A DNA stretch of 31,834 bases from a virus, in the IMG/VR virus record IMGVR_UViG_3300023109_000077, positions 1-31,834 of that record; one strand, given 5' to 3'. The notes under the pieces were generated by a model. It had not been told where the DNA came from and searched no databases. It was given only the letters and a program-made list of their open reading frames with translations. Below, in pieces: positions 23,010 to 30,759 of this stretch (position 1 is the first letter of the stretch; each line of letters begins with the position of its first letter). A program made the position numbers and the translations under genes.

Positions 23010-23399
23010 TTAGCTTTCAGGTTTTTGGTTTTCTGTCAGAGCATCTTCATAATACAAAATAACTTGTTTTTGTTGATCTATATATCGTTTCATTTCAGCT
23101 ATATTTAGGCTCATGTTTTCATAGTCTTTAATACTGATTGCAACAAAAACTACCTCGCCATGTATCTTTCTGAATGTTTCTTTGAATTCATTTATGTTCT
23201 CATCTTCACTCACAACATATATACGAATGTTCTCCAGTCGCATATCCTTTGGAGGAGTTATCTTTGGTATTACAACGGGAACTGTTTCTGTTACTGTTAC
23301 AATCTCTGGTTCAGGTGTTCTTAGATTACCTATAACACCACAGCTACTCAGTAACAGCCCTGCTGCTGAGATCATCAAAAAGTTTATTGGTCGCATCAT
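23010..23399 (-). CDS. outer-membrane lipoprotein, candidate o-spanin (Rz1-like)
   Basis: 129 aa. LLLSSC ending at C20 is a lipobox after a short hydrophobic signal, so signal peptidase II would leave an acylated cysteine. A proline-rich spacer (VIPKITPPK) follows. The C-terminal half (about 55-120) folds as a helix-strand mix. The start is inside the i-spanin candidate gene (56-base overlap). This layout fits spanins that fuse inner and outer membranes at lysis. Confidence 0.75.
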   Translation of the reverse strand: MMRPINFLMISAAGLLLSSCGVIGNLRTPEPEIVTVTETVPVVIPKITPPKDMRLENIRIYVVSEDENINEFKETFRKIHGEVVFVAISIKDYENMSLNIAEMKRYIDQQKQVILYYEDALTENQKPES

Positions 23400-23724
23400 T
23401 CATCCTCTTTTCTATCAATCCTGGCTTTTTTGCCGCAAGGTTTGTAAGATTATGTTTCTGGAAAGTTGAACGAAGTCCATCGATATAACCTTCGGCTTCT
23501 TGTAACGAAGACTGCAGATTAGACATACGTTCTTGATTTGCTTTTGCCTGTTCCTCAAGAGCATTAATTCTTTTATCTTTAGACTCAACCGCTATAGAAA
23601 GTTTAGTATTGTCTGAAGAAAGTTTTTGAATTCTATCTTGAGTGTCTTGGTAAAATGTATAAGCCCCGAAGCCAGCAGCTCCGAGACTCCCCAGAATAAA
23701 CAACATTAAATATACACGTATCAT
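23344..23724 (-). CDS. inner-membrane coiled-coil protein, candidate i-spanin (Rz-like)
   Basis: 126 aa. Residues 4-24 (VYLMLFILGSLGAAGFGAYTF) are an N-terminal membrane anchor. Residues 28-90 form a coiled coil (QDRIQKLSSDNTKLSIAVES). Overlap with the lipoprotein gene is as in lambda Rz/Rz1. Membrane anchor plus periplasmic coil is the expected i-spanin topology. ATGA overlap with the preceding gene. Confidence 0.75.
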   Translation of the reverse strand: MIRVYLMLFILGSLGAAGFGAYTFYQDTQDRIQKLSSDNTKLSIAVESKDKRINALEEQAKANQERMSNLQSSLQEAEGYIDGLRSTFQKHNLTNLAAKKPGLIEKRMNDATNKLFDDLSSRAVTE

Positions 23725-24119
23725 TTGTATTGAATCACCTGATTTGGTGTCTTAAAGTTTTTCTTGCGCATGATGGTTTTAGCCACCACATCAAACTCAT
23801 CGTTCTTTTGATCATACTTAACAACTACAGGGATGTTGAGATCTGACTGCATATCTTTAATGACAGCCTCAGCACCAGCCACACCCTTCAAGTTCTTACC
23901 TTGTTGATTATATATCTTTTTTACAAAATCGGCAAGCTCTTTCATCTTAATATTTGGTTTATTTCTTTCATCAGACATACGCTCACCGAAATGTTTGGTA
24001 AATTCAAAGTCAATCTTAAACCGCTCAAACATACGATCAACAAACTTCTCAAACGCTTTCATCTGAGATAGAGTAATTTCTTCTTGTTCTTGCAAGTATT
24101 CTTTAAAATTAAGCATCAC
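23721..24119 (-). CDS. conserved T4-like phage protein, possible BECR/RelE-like fold
   Basis: 132 aa. MLNFKEYLQEQEE resembles the N-terminal leader of T4-type head-core proteins. FEFTKHFGERMSDERNKPN, then IPVVVKYDQKNDEFDVVAKTI, is a repeating pattern in marine T4-like phages, loosely like RelE/BECR ribonucleases (His-Arg and beta-sheet). This fold is an inference. ATGA overlap with the gene upstream, and a spanin pair follows. Confidence 0.7.
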   Translation of the reverse strand: MMLNFKEYLQEQEEITLSQMKAFEKFVDRMFERFKIDFEFTKHFGERMSDERNKPNIKMKELADFVKKIYNQQGKNLKGVAGAEAVIKDMQSDLNIPVVVKYDQKNDEFDVVAKTIMRKKNFKTPNQVIQYK

Positions 24120-24664
24120 AAACCCATTCTCTTCATGAAGTCTTTACGGGTTTTGATTGCCTCACGCTTTGTCTTGTTTTCCATATAGCGGCGAAGAAAT
24201 GCTTTCATCTCTTTCTTTCGAGCGTCTGGCTTCTTCCAAGTAATGTCGTCGTTCGTGCCTGCTACAGCTGGACCAGTTGCATTTGTTGGTGCATCTTCGA
24301 ACAGCTCGGTAAGCTTCTTATTTGTTCTTTCATCTATTTCGTCCATAGCCTCATACAACCCTGTTGCTATTTCTTGATCTGTATATTCTCTATCAATCTT
24401 ACCTTCTTTAATCAACCACAAAGCCGCACCATATGATGCGATACGGGATGAACCTCCTGGAAGGCGCTCGATCAGCCGCTTAACGTTAAATACGAGGCGA
24501 TCGAAGTACCCCATAGCCTTTTTCTCTTCTGAGGTTTGAGCCTTTTTAAGTCTCTTACCCTTTTCGTCAATAAGACCAAGGTTATATGCTTCAGTCTTAT
24601 CAAAAGGTGTTGTAAGCCTTTTAATGAATTGATAGATTAACACTAAGTCTGCTACGTCTGCCAT
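24116..24664 (-). CDS. conserved T4-like phage structural-block protein
   Basis: 182 aa, all-helical. LVLIYQFIKRLTTPFDKTEA, LVFNVKRLIERLPGGSSRIA and SYGAALWLIKEGKI form a recognisable block conserved in marine T4-like phages beside structural genes. The C-terminus is basic (FMKRMGL). No domain name is certain. It ends in ATGA with the next gene, so the two are translationally coupled. Confidence 0.8.
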   Translation of the reverse strand: MADVADLVLIYQFIKRLTTPFDKTEAYNLGLIDEKGKRLKKAQTSEEKKAMGYFDRLVFNVKRLIERLPGGSSRIASYGAALWLIKEGKIDREYTDQEIATGLYEAMDEIDERTNKKLTELFEDAPTNATGPAVAGTNDDITWKKPDARKKEMKAFLRRYMENKTKREAIKTRKDFMKRMGL

Positions 24665-25051
24665 TTAAATGTTCCTTAACACTTTTACTATATTTGGGTC
24701 GAGACTAATGTCAGAGTCTACAATCTTTTTATTATTTATTCTTCCGACATCAACAGTCCAATAATTTAGAAGCATAAGAAACGGTTTGAGGCAATCATGA
24801 TACCCATCAAGTTTTAATAGTAGCATTCGAGTCATAGCTCTACCTTCAAACATATTGTAAAGAACGACCAAATGGTTTATTATCAATCGTTCTTTCAGCT
24901 CATCCGCATTTTTATATTTCTTCAGCAACCGCTTGATATAGCGGATACGTTTTAAATCATCATGAAATTCTAACAAATCCATACAGTGGGGATTTTGATA
25001 ATGTTTCATAGCGAAAAGCTGGAAATTTTCCTCAGTCAAATTATCAATCAT
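24665..25051 (-). CDS. conserved phage protein (DUF7207-like)
   Basis: 128 aa. ENFQLFAMKHYQNPHCMDLLEF, DDLKRIRYIKRLLKKY and RLIINHLVVLYNMFE form a pattern repeated in many marine T4-like phages, recalled as DUF7207. It is helical and contains no catalytic site. Its start shares a base with the stop of the fibre-like gene. Role unknown, but it lies in the structural block. Confidence 0.8.
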   Translation of the reverse strand: MIDNLTEENFQLFAMKHYQNPHCMDLLEFHDDLKRIRYIKRLLKKYKNADELKERLIINHLVVLYNMFEGRAMTRMLLLKLDGYHDCLKPFLMLLNYWTVDVGRINNKKIVDSDISLDPNIVKVLRNI

Positions 25052-26334
25052 TATCTAATTACAATCGTCCCATAAGTTGCTGAATTTGCTGAATCCATAT
25101 AATAGAGGTTAGCTTCTTGTGCCATAGGAATAGTCAATTCAGTTCTTGCAGTCACGCCAAGACCGTTTGCATAAGCTCGACCAGTATTAGCAGTATAAAC
25201 TCCATTAGCAAACACAGAAGAAATGTCATTCGGATCATTCACAATTAGAATATTTCTATCTTGTGTCAGCCAGGCTGGATAGAAAGTGTATGTAAAGCCT
25301 TTATATGCATAGATAGTCTCGTTGACAGAACCAACAACCCCTGGACCACTATCAAAAAAGAACCCTAATGCGGCATTGGCATCAACTTGATAATCGTCGA
25401 CTGTGAACCCGAGTGAGGGGGAAGGTTTAGGAACCCAAAGTCCTGACTCTAAAGCCACTGCATATCCGTTCGATTGGGGCGCAACGTCACCGTGGTTTAC
25501 AGCATCCCAAGTGGAAGAAACTTTATGATTCAATATCCCGATATACGAGGCATCTATAGAATCATCATATAGCCTCGCTGCAGAATTCCCTAATGGAATA
25601 TAATTTTCTGATACGAATACCGCAGATTGAGCAGAGGCAGTTGCAACTGCATTCGCAAATGCAACATTAAAACCATTCGCTGTCAAGGATTCTTGATTTG
25701 CAACTTTAGTTTCTAGAGTAGCAACCCTTGCAAGACTATCGTCTAGATTTGTCGTAGAATTTGCTGCAAATGATTGGTAAGTTGTATTTGCAACATAAGT
25801 ATTGATAACATGAGAGTTAGAAGCCAGCTGGCCATATGCCTCTAAACCTTGCAGCCTCGAGTTGGTATTTGCCAGATCAGTATTGTATGTTGTATTCGCA
25901 ACAGCAAACGCACCATTGGGTAGCAAGAAAGTGCCATCCGCCTGCAGCGTTTGAATAAACAAGTTAGTGTTTGCAACAAACGCCTGAAACTCAGCATTCC
26001 CGATTGGTGGATTTGATCCGCTATACGTTCTTCCATATGCTTCGATAGAAGATGTGTTCGAGATTGTTAAGTTACTGGTGAAGTGTACATTACTATTAAA
26101 GCGGTTGTCATTCCCAGTATACAAAGTGTTCGACTGGAAATGAGAGTTTGCCTTAAAGGTAGTATTGGCATAGAAAACAGCTTCCGCACCCACATCATTA
26201 TATAGATTTTTAATTGTGATTGTTCTTGTGGAAGGTGTTCCATTAGGGTCATTCACAAGTAGCAATAGGTCATCTGTACCCGCACGTGAGATGCGAGCAA
26301 ATTCAGAAACCTTTTTAGTTCTGTCGATAGCCAT
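25051..26334 (-). CDS. fibre-like virion protein with ANTT repeats
   Basis: 427 aa. KVSEFARISRAGTDDLLLLV at the start looks like a structural binding domain. Residues about 45-240 hold many YANTT, VANTN and ANTT repeats, likely a beta or coiled fibrous shaft. The end (NLYYMDSANSATYGTIVIR) is a compact tip. It may be a neck, whisker or tail fibre. Confidence 0.75.
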   Translation of the reverse strand: MAIDRTKKVSEFARISRAGTDDLLLLVNDPNGTPSTRTITIKNLYNDVGAEAVFYANTTFKANSHFQSNTLYTGNDNRFNSNVHFTSNLTISNTSSIEAYGRTYSGSNPPIGNAEFQAFVANTNLFIQTLQADGTFLLPNGAFAVANTTYNTDLANTNSRLQGLEAYGQLASNSHVINTYVANTTYQSFAANSTTNLDDSLARVATLETKVANQESLTANGFNVAFANAVATASAQSAVFVSENYIPLGNSAARLYDDSIDASYIGILNHKVSSTWDAVNHGDVAPQSNGYAVALESGLWVPKPSPSLGFTVDDYQVDANAALGFFFDSGPGVVGSVNETIYAYKGFTYTFYPAWLTQDRNILIVNDPNDISSVFANGVYTANTGRAYANGLGVTARTELTIPMAQEANLYYMDSANSATYGTIVIR

Positions 26335-26354
26335 TCTCTAGCCCCTACCTTTAA

Positions 26355-26684
26355 TTATTCTGGAAGTTGTGTATCGTCTGCACCATCACCAGTCATAGAG
26401 CCAGCAGCTACCAAAACTTCGTATTGTACACGACCCGCACGACCACCAGTACCTTCTGTACGAAGTGTCCAGCCAGCATGAGCTACACCAGTAGCTTCTG
26501 AAGATGCGTTAGCTGAATTCATTTCGTCTGCCGATACACCAAATACACCCACAGCTACGTTAGCAACAAATGCTTCTGCTGTAGTGTTTCCGTATAGACC
26601 TGTCGATGGTCCTGCCACATTCAGAATGTTGTTAGCATATGTTGGCATACCATTAGCAGCATCTGTCATTTTCCATTGTGCCAT
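26355..26684 (-). CDS. conserved small virion protein
   Basis: 109 aa. GWTLRTEGTGGRAGRVQYEV is a block found in many marine T4-like phages, usually in structural regions. It has no membrane segment or cysteine. AAAGGAGAAA lies before the ATG, a very strong site that suggests high output, as for a decoration protein. Confidence 0.8.
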   Translation of the reverse strand: MAQWKMTDAANGMPTYANNILNVAGPSTGLYGNTTAEAFVANVAVGVFGVSADEMNSANASSEATGVAHAGWTLRTEGTGGRAGRVQYEVLVAAGSMTGDGADDTQLPE

Positions 26685-26721
26685 AGGTTTTCTCCTTTAG
26701 AGTTTACTTTAAGTATTTAGT

Positions 26722-28437
26722 TTATTTTTTCATAGCCATTTTGGTGGCAGTAGCATACATAATCTTTTCTGCTCTGTCACCATATTTCTTCTTAAATTCA
26801 TCCATGCGGCTCTTCAATTTCATAACATACTTCTCACGCATTTTCTCTTGCTCGGGAGTCATTTCAGATGCTTCGTCCAAGGTTGGTTCTACATCAATCT
26901 CTTCGCCGCTTTTGTTCTTGGGATCTTTTTTCGGATCTTTTTTCTTTTTACCAGTTTCTACAGGCATCTCATCTTCAACTTCTTCGTTTTTATCCCAAGG
27001 AGCTTTCTTCAAAGAAACTTTATCTTTACCCTTTGCCTTTGCCTTATCAGAAGCCAAAGCTTTTCGAATTTGATCAGGGTTTATTTTTTTCTTCTCGTCA
27101 AGTTCAAGTTCAACAGCTTCATCAACATTTGATTCTCTTATTGAAGCTTTATACAATTCTAAACCTTTAGCATATGCTGGGTTCTTCATCATTCGCTTTG
27201 CTTCAGCACTAGCAGGATTTTGATAAGCCATGTAAACTGTTGGTTCGTCTAATTTATTGTCTTTCATATGCTTTTTATATACATTAAACTTTTTAGAATC
27301 TACTGCTGGACCAAATCTGTTTCTCATCGGCGACATTATTTCATTAACAGATTCAGCAAGTCTCCAACCTTTTGCAAGATATTCTTTTTGCTTAGTCTTA
27401 TCAATAACAATAGTTTTACCACCTTTATCTACAACCATAACTTCGGTTTTAGGATTTTTTAACTGACGAGCCTCCTCAACAGCTTCTTCGCCACGCATTG
27501 ACTTTTGATATGCATTATATTCTTTACGTCTTGCATTATCAGCATCTCTTGCTCCAGGAGTAAGTTTGCTGTTTGCTTTGCCATGTGCCATAACCTTCTT
27601 ACCCATAGGAGTAAGGTTGCCTTTCTTATCATACATTTGATTGATAAGTTTCTTTTCAGCAGCCGTCAGTTCTTCGATCTGTTCAACTTCTTCTTTACGA
27701 AGTGATGCAAGTGCTTTCTGTGTAGAAGTCATTGTGCGGACTGGTTTCTTACGTCCAGTCTTTGTGCGACCGAGGGCTTTATTAAGTTCTGCATCTTTTG
27801 CACGTTGAATTTTAATGCTGTCACCTTTCAGCTTAGGCGCTCGTTTGCGGCGTGGTGCTTCGTCAAGTTCTACTTCTTCTTTGAAGATGCCCTTGCGCTT
27901 TGCATCACCAATGATTTTTGCCATCTGGTCACGAGAAATTCTCTTATACTTCGGCATAGAGCCAATGTAGTCAAGAATATTGTGATCCTTTTTGCCTTGT
28001 GCCTTCATATCTTGATAGATTTTAATGATGGCTTTATTTTCATCAATTTCTTCTTCTTCTTTTACTGCTTTTGAAACTGTTTTACGGCGATTATGGAGAT
28101 ACTCATCAGATTCATCTTCGTCACCATCATTGTCGATGTCTTTGTCTTTACGATCGTCAAACTTTTTCTTCAGAGCTTTAGGTTGGACTTTATCCATACC
28201 CTCTCCATCGTCGGACTTATCGTTAGTGTTGTCTTCACCCATGCAGCTGCCTTCGTGCACTTTACCGCACTCTTTGCACATCTTGCCTTCTTCTTCTTTC
28301 ATAACAGCATCGATCTGTTTGAACCTTTCTTTATCAGAAAGTTTATTATCTTTTTCGATTGCAGCGATTTTCTTTTTTTGAGCTGCTGAAATTGCTTCAG
28401 CTTGCATCATTCTCACCGTTTCTACTAAACTTGGCAT
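26722..28437 (-). CDS. large charged head-internal/scaffold-like protein with EF-hand-like and zinc-like motifs
   Basis: 571 aa, rich in K and E. C54, C57, H61 and C65 make a CxxC-x3-H-x3-C zinc-knuckle-like site. DIDNDGDEDESDE at 101-113 is EF-hand-like, though E replaces the usual V/I/L at position 8. ELDEAP, ELDEKK, TLDEAS and EIDENK are many L/I-x-E sites of the T4 prohead-protease type. Taken together, it is probably a core or internal protein cut during head maturation (inference). Confidence 0.75.
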   Translation of the reverse strand: MPSLVETVRMMQAEAISAAQKKKIAAIEKDNKLSDKERFKQIDAVMKEEEGKMCKECGKVHEGSCMGEDNTNDKSDDGEGMDKVQPKALKKKFDDRKDKDIDNDGDEDESDEYLHNRRKTVSKAVKEEEEIDENKAIIKIYQDMKAQGKKDHNILDYIGSMPKYKRISRDQMAKIIGDAKRKGIFKEEVELDEAPRRKRAPKLKGDSIKIQRAKDAELNKALGRTKTGRKKPVRTMTSTQKALASLRKEEVEQIEELTAAEKKLINQMYDKKGNLTPMGKKVMAHGKANSKLTPGARDADNARRKEYNAYQKSMRGEEAVEEARQLKNPKTEVMVVDKGGKTIVIDKTKQKEYLAKGWRLAESVNEIMSPMRNRFGPAVDSKKFNVYKKHMKDNKLDEPTVYMAYQNPASAEAKRMMKNPAYAKGLELYKASIRESNVDEAVELELDEKKKINPDQIRKALASDKAKAKGKDKVSLKKAPWDKNEEVEDEMPVETGKKKKDPKKDPKNKSGEEIDVEPTLDEASEMTPEQEKMREKYVMKLKSRMDEFKKKYGDRAEKIMYATATKMAMKK

Positions 28438-28448
28438 TGAGGTTCTCC

Positions 28449-28802
28449 TTAGTTATCTACTTTTGATCCTGAGCGCCATTGGTAGCAGCTCCAGTAACGG
28501 GCTTTCCATTTTGGTCCAGGGGTGTCGCATTTATGGCGGGCACGGAAAGACTTTCTGCGAGCGGGGTCGTCTCGTTTGATTTCCATGTTTGGGTCTCCAA
28601 AGTTGACCTTAACGACATTACCTTTATCATTGCGAACATAAACACTAAACTTACTATTACCGTCACTGTTCCTAAACGGGTCATTCAACTTTACCTTTCT
28701 ACCTTGATACTCAGAGGCTTCCACCACAAGATCTTGATATAGATCGCAGTCTTCACAAATTGAATCAATAGCTTCTTCGGTTTGTTCTTTAAAAGATTTC
28801 AT
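28449..28802 (-). CDS. conserved T4-like phage protein of the head block
   Basis: 117 aa from ATG 28802 (a GTG 12 bases upstream overlaps the preceding stop). MKSFKEQTEEAID resembles the leader of T4 core-type proteins. VYVRNDKGNVVKVNFGDPNM and KRDDPARRKSFRARHKCDTP form a pattern common in marine T4-like phages. Four cysteines sit in CEDC, KCDT and SCYQ. It lies between two head-type genes. Role unknown. Confidence 0.8.
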   Translation of the reverse strand: MKSFKEQTEEAIDSICEDCDLYQDLVVEASEYQGRKVKLNDPFRNSDGNSKFSVYVRNDKGNVVKVNFGDPNMEIKRDDPARRKSFRARHKCDTPGPKWKARYWSCYQWRSGSKVDN

Positions 28803-28810
28803 GTTTATTC

Positions 28811-30670
28811 TCACTTATACTTTTCTTTATATGCACGTTCAAGTTCTCTAGCAGACAAACCATTAAAAGATCTGGCCACATCGTACGCATAACCACCAAT
28901 TGTCTCTTTGTCACCCTTTGATTGAGCACGGCGATGTAAAGCTTCTACAGCTTTGTTCATCATAGCTTCTTTTGGGTCTCGGTTAATAGCAGTTCTTTCC
29001 TGCATTGGCGTTTCCTTTGAATATTTCTTACGCAATTTCGTAGTTCCATATTCACCTGCGCCGTTTACTTCATTGATAGACTCTTTACGAACTTTAGAAG
29101 CCAGATCTTTATCAGCTTTACCCCAAGTTCCAGAACCTTTAGTTATAAACGAATTTACTCTAGCGAGCGCCCATTGTTCTTGGGATGCACCAGGACGGTG
29201 TCCTGTTCTCCAAGCAGCCATTCCTCTATCATAAACTTTCTTCAGAATACCATATGATATTCCAGACTTTTCGGATTTTTTCTTCAGAGCTGCAACAGAT
29301 TCATTGATCTCAAATTCTTCATTTTTTGGAACGCAGTCGGGGACCATCTTGCCACCCTTCTCTTTCATTCCAACCTGCTTGTGTGTATCCCAACAAGCTT
29401 CATCAGTTCTTTCTTCAGCTCTGTTCTTTGTATTTGTATCTTTCGTTCTAGCACGATCCATCATCTTATCATGCTTTTGCTTATCAGATTCTTTTTCTTT
29501 TCTTATAAGTTCTCTTGCTCTTTCCTGAGATGCATTTTCACCAAACATGTCGTTGTATTTTTTGGTGTGCTTAGAAGTTTTGGTCTTCACTTTTTCATCT
29601 CCTGAATGCTTTTCTGGATACGCCGAAGGATCACTATGGTGCTTTTTAGCCGCCTTCTTGAATTGGCTGTCTCTCTTTTCTTTAGTAGATTTAGACAAAC
29701 CAGAATGATACTTTGCAGGTTGAGAACCCTTTTTATCACCAATATCGCTATCTTCTCTCGCTTCGATAACATATTCTTCGTTCTTATTTGATCTTGCTTT
29801 CGAGAGCCTCTCGCTTTCACCCTTACGAACTTTATTGATCAGCTTCTTAGACAAACGATCGATTTGAGCTTTCTTCTTGGAAACAAGCTTATCAATTGTT
29901 GACTTCTCAGCAGCACCCAATGAAGCGTAATTTGAACCACGGTCGCCAGCAACTTTCTTGCGGACCAACTGAATTGCCATCTTGCGTGCACGCTTTTTAA
30001 GTGTGTCTTGATCAGCCCTTTTCTTAGACTTAATCTTCCGCATACGAGCAATCTTCTTTGCATTTCGCTTCATGGTTCTGCCACGTGCCAATCTCTGTTG
30101 AATTGATAGCGCTTCGTTTTCCATTTCTTCTTTCAACTCTTTATTGATTGCATCAAAAATCTGTTTAGCATCTCTATCCGACAACCTCTTTGGGAGACCA
30201 GTCTTAAATGTTTCGAAGTCACCTGCCTTTGCTATACCACGCAATTTAGAGGCAGACATCCCCTCCACACCCTCTGCATCGGGGTCTCTAGCTCCAGCAG
30301 AAACAACCTTGATACTTTGGAACTTATATTCCTTGTTATTATATTTATCCAACAAACCCTGAAATTCTGTTACACGATCAGATCCAACAACGAGGACGAT
30401 TTCTTCGTATCCAGCCTTTTCGAGTTCTTGTACGATTTGGATAATAGTCTTTGATTGCGATTTATGGACTGACTTTCCAAACGCCTTTGACGCAAATCTA
30501 AATTTTGTTTGGTAGTCCAATGGATCTTTTCTACTATTCTGTGTGTGGGATAAGTAGATCCTAGCATCAGCTTTCTCGCTCTTTGCTACAGCTGCAACTT
30601 TGTTAGCCAACTTTTCATGACCAATAGTTGGAGGATTCATCCTCCCAAATGTAAATACAATTTTTTTCAT
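28811..30670 (-). CDS. nucleotidyltransferase fused to a basic head-type region and DUF5824-like domain
   Basis: 619 aa. Residues 1-160 are a HxGH-class transferase, with T-I-G-H at 15-18, VGSDR at 95-99 and MSASKLR at 138-144. Residues 190-300 are very basic (ARGRTMKRNAKKIARMRK). Residues 464-530 (ISYGILKKVYDRGMAAWRTG) match a DUF5824-type domain. INESVAAL and INEVNGAG are head-protease-like sites. The enzyme may be packed in the head and cleaved free (inference). Late-type octamer at 30740-30747. Confidence 0.85.
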   Translation of the reverse strand: MKKIVFTFGRMNPPTIGHEKLANKVAAVAKSEKADARIYLSHTQNSRKDPLDYQTKFRFASKAFGKSVHKSQSKTIIQIVQELEKAGYEEIVLVVGSDRVTEFQGLLDKYNNKEYKFQSIKVVSAGARDPDAEGVEGMSASKLRGIAKAGDFETFKTGLPKRLSDRDAKQIFDAINKELKEEMENEALSIQQRLARGRTMKRNAKKIARMRKIKSKKRADQDTLKKRARKMAIQLVRKKVAGDRGSNYASLGAAEKSTIDKLVSKKKAQIDRLSKKLINKVRKGESERLSKARSNKNEEYVIEAREDSDIGDKKGSQPAKYHSGLSKSTKEKRDSQFKKAAKKHHSDPSAYPEKHSGDEKVKTKTSKHTKKYNDMFGENASQERARELIRKEKESDKQKHDKMMDRARTKDTNTKNRAEERTDEACWDTHKQVGMKEKGGKMVPDCVPKNEEFEINESVAALKKKSEKSGISYGILKKVYDRGMAAWRTGHRPGASQEQWALARVNSFITKGSGTWGKADKDLASKVRKESINEVNGAGEYGTTKLRKKYSKETPMQERTAINRDPKEAMMNKAVEALHRRAQSKGDKETIGGYAYDVARSFNGLSARELERAYKEKYK

Positions 30671-30709
30671 CGATTCCTCAAAAAGTAGTTGACTATATTG
30701 CTATGCCGT

Positions 30710-30715
30710 ATTATA
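30710..30715 (-). promoter_or_regulatory. isolated TATAAT box
   Basis: Minus strand TATAAT, 40 bases before the fusion gene. No good -35 at 17 bases (TATATC). Possibly part of a middle or early promoter, or chance. Confidence 0.25.
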
Positions 30716-30739
30716 ATAGACTTGTAGTCTTTGATATAG

Positions 30740-30747
30740 TATTTATA
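30740..30747 (-). promoter_or_regulatory. T4-type late promoter
   Basis: Minus strand TATAAATA (followed by C), an exact T4 late box in the 89-base gap before the fusion gene at 30670. Confidence 0.6.
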
Positions 30748-30759
30748 ATGGTTTAGCTT

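Noticed and set aside
25051-26334. CRISPR-like or DNA repeat array suggested by ANTT repeats
   Set aside because: Repeats are at protein level within one open frame, without regular spacers.
28025-28389. Serine- or phenylalanine-rich plus-strand frames
   Set aside because: They are the reverse of lysine/glutamate codons in the charged head protein, a common artefact.
30710-30747. Strong early promoter before the fusion gene
   Set aside because: TATAAT lacks a -35 at the right distance; the late-type box explains the gap better.
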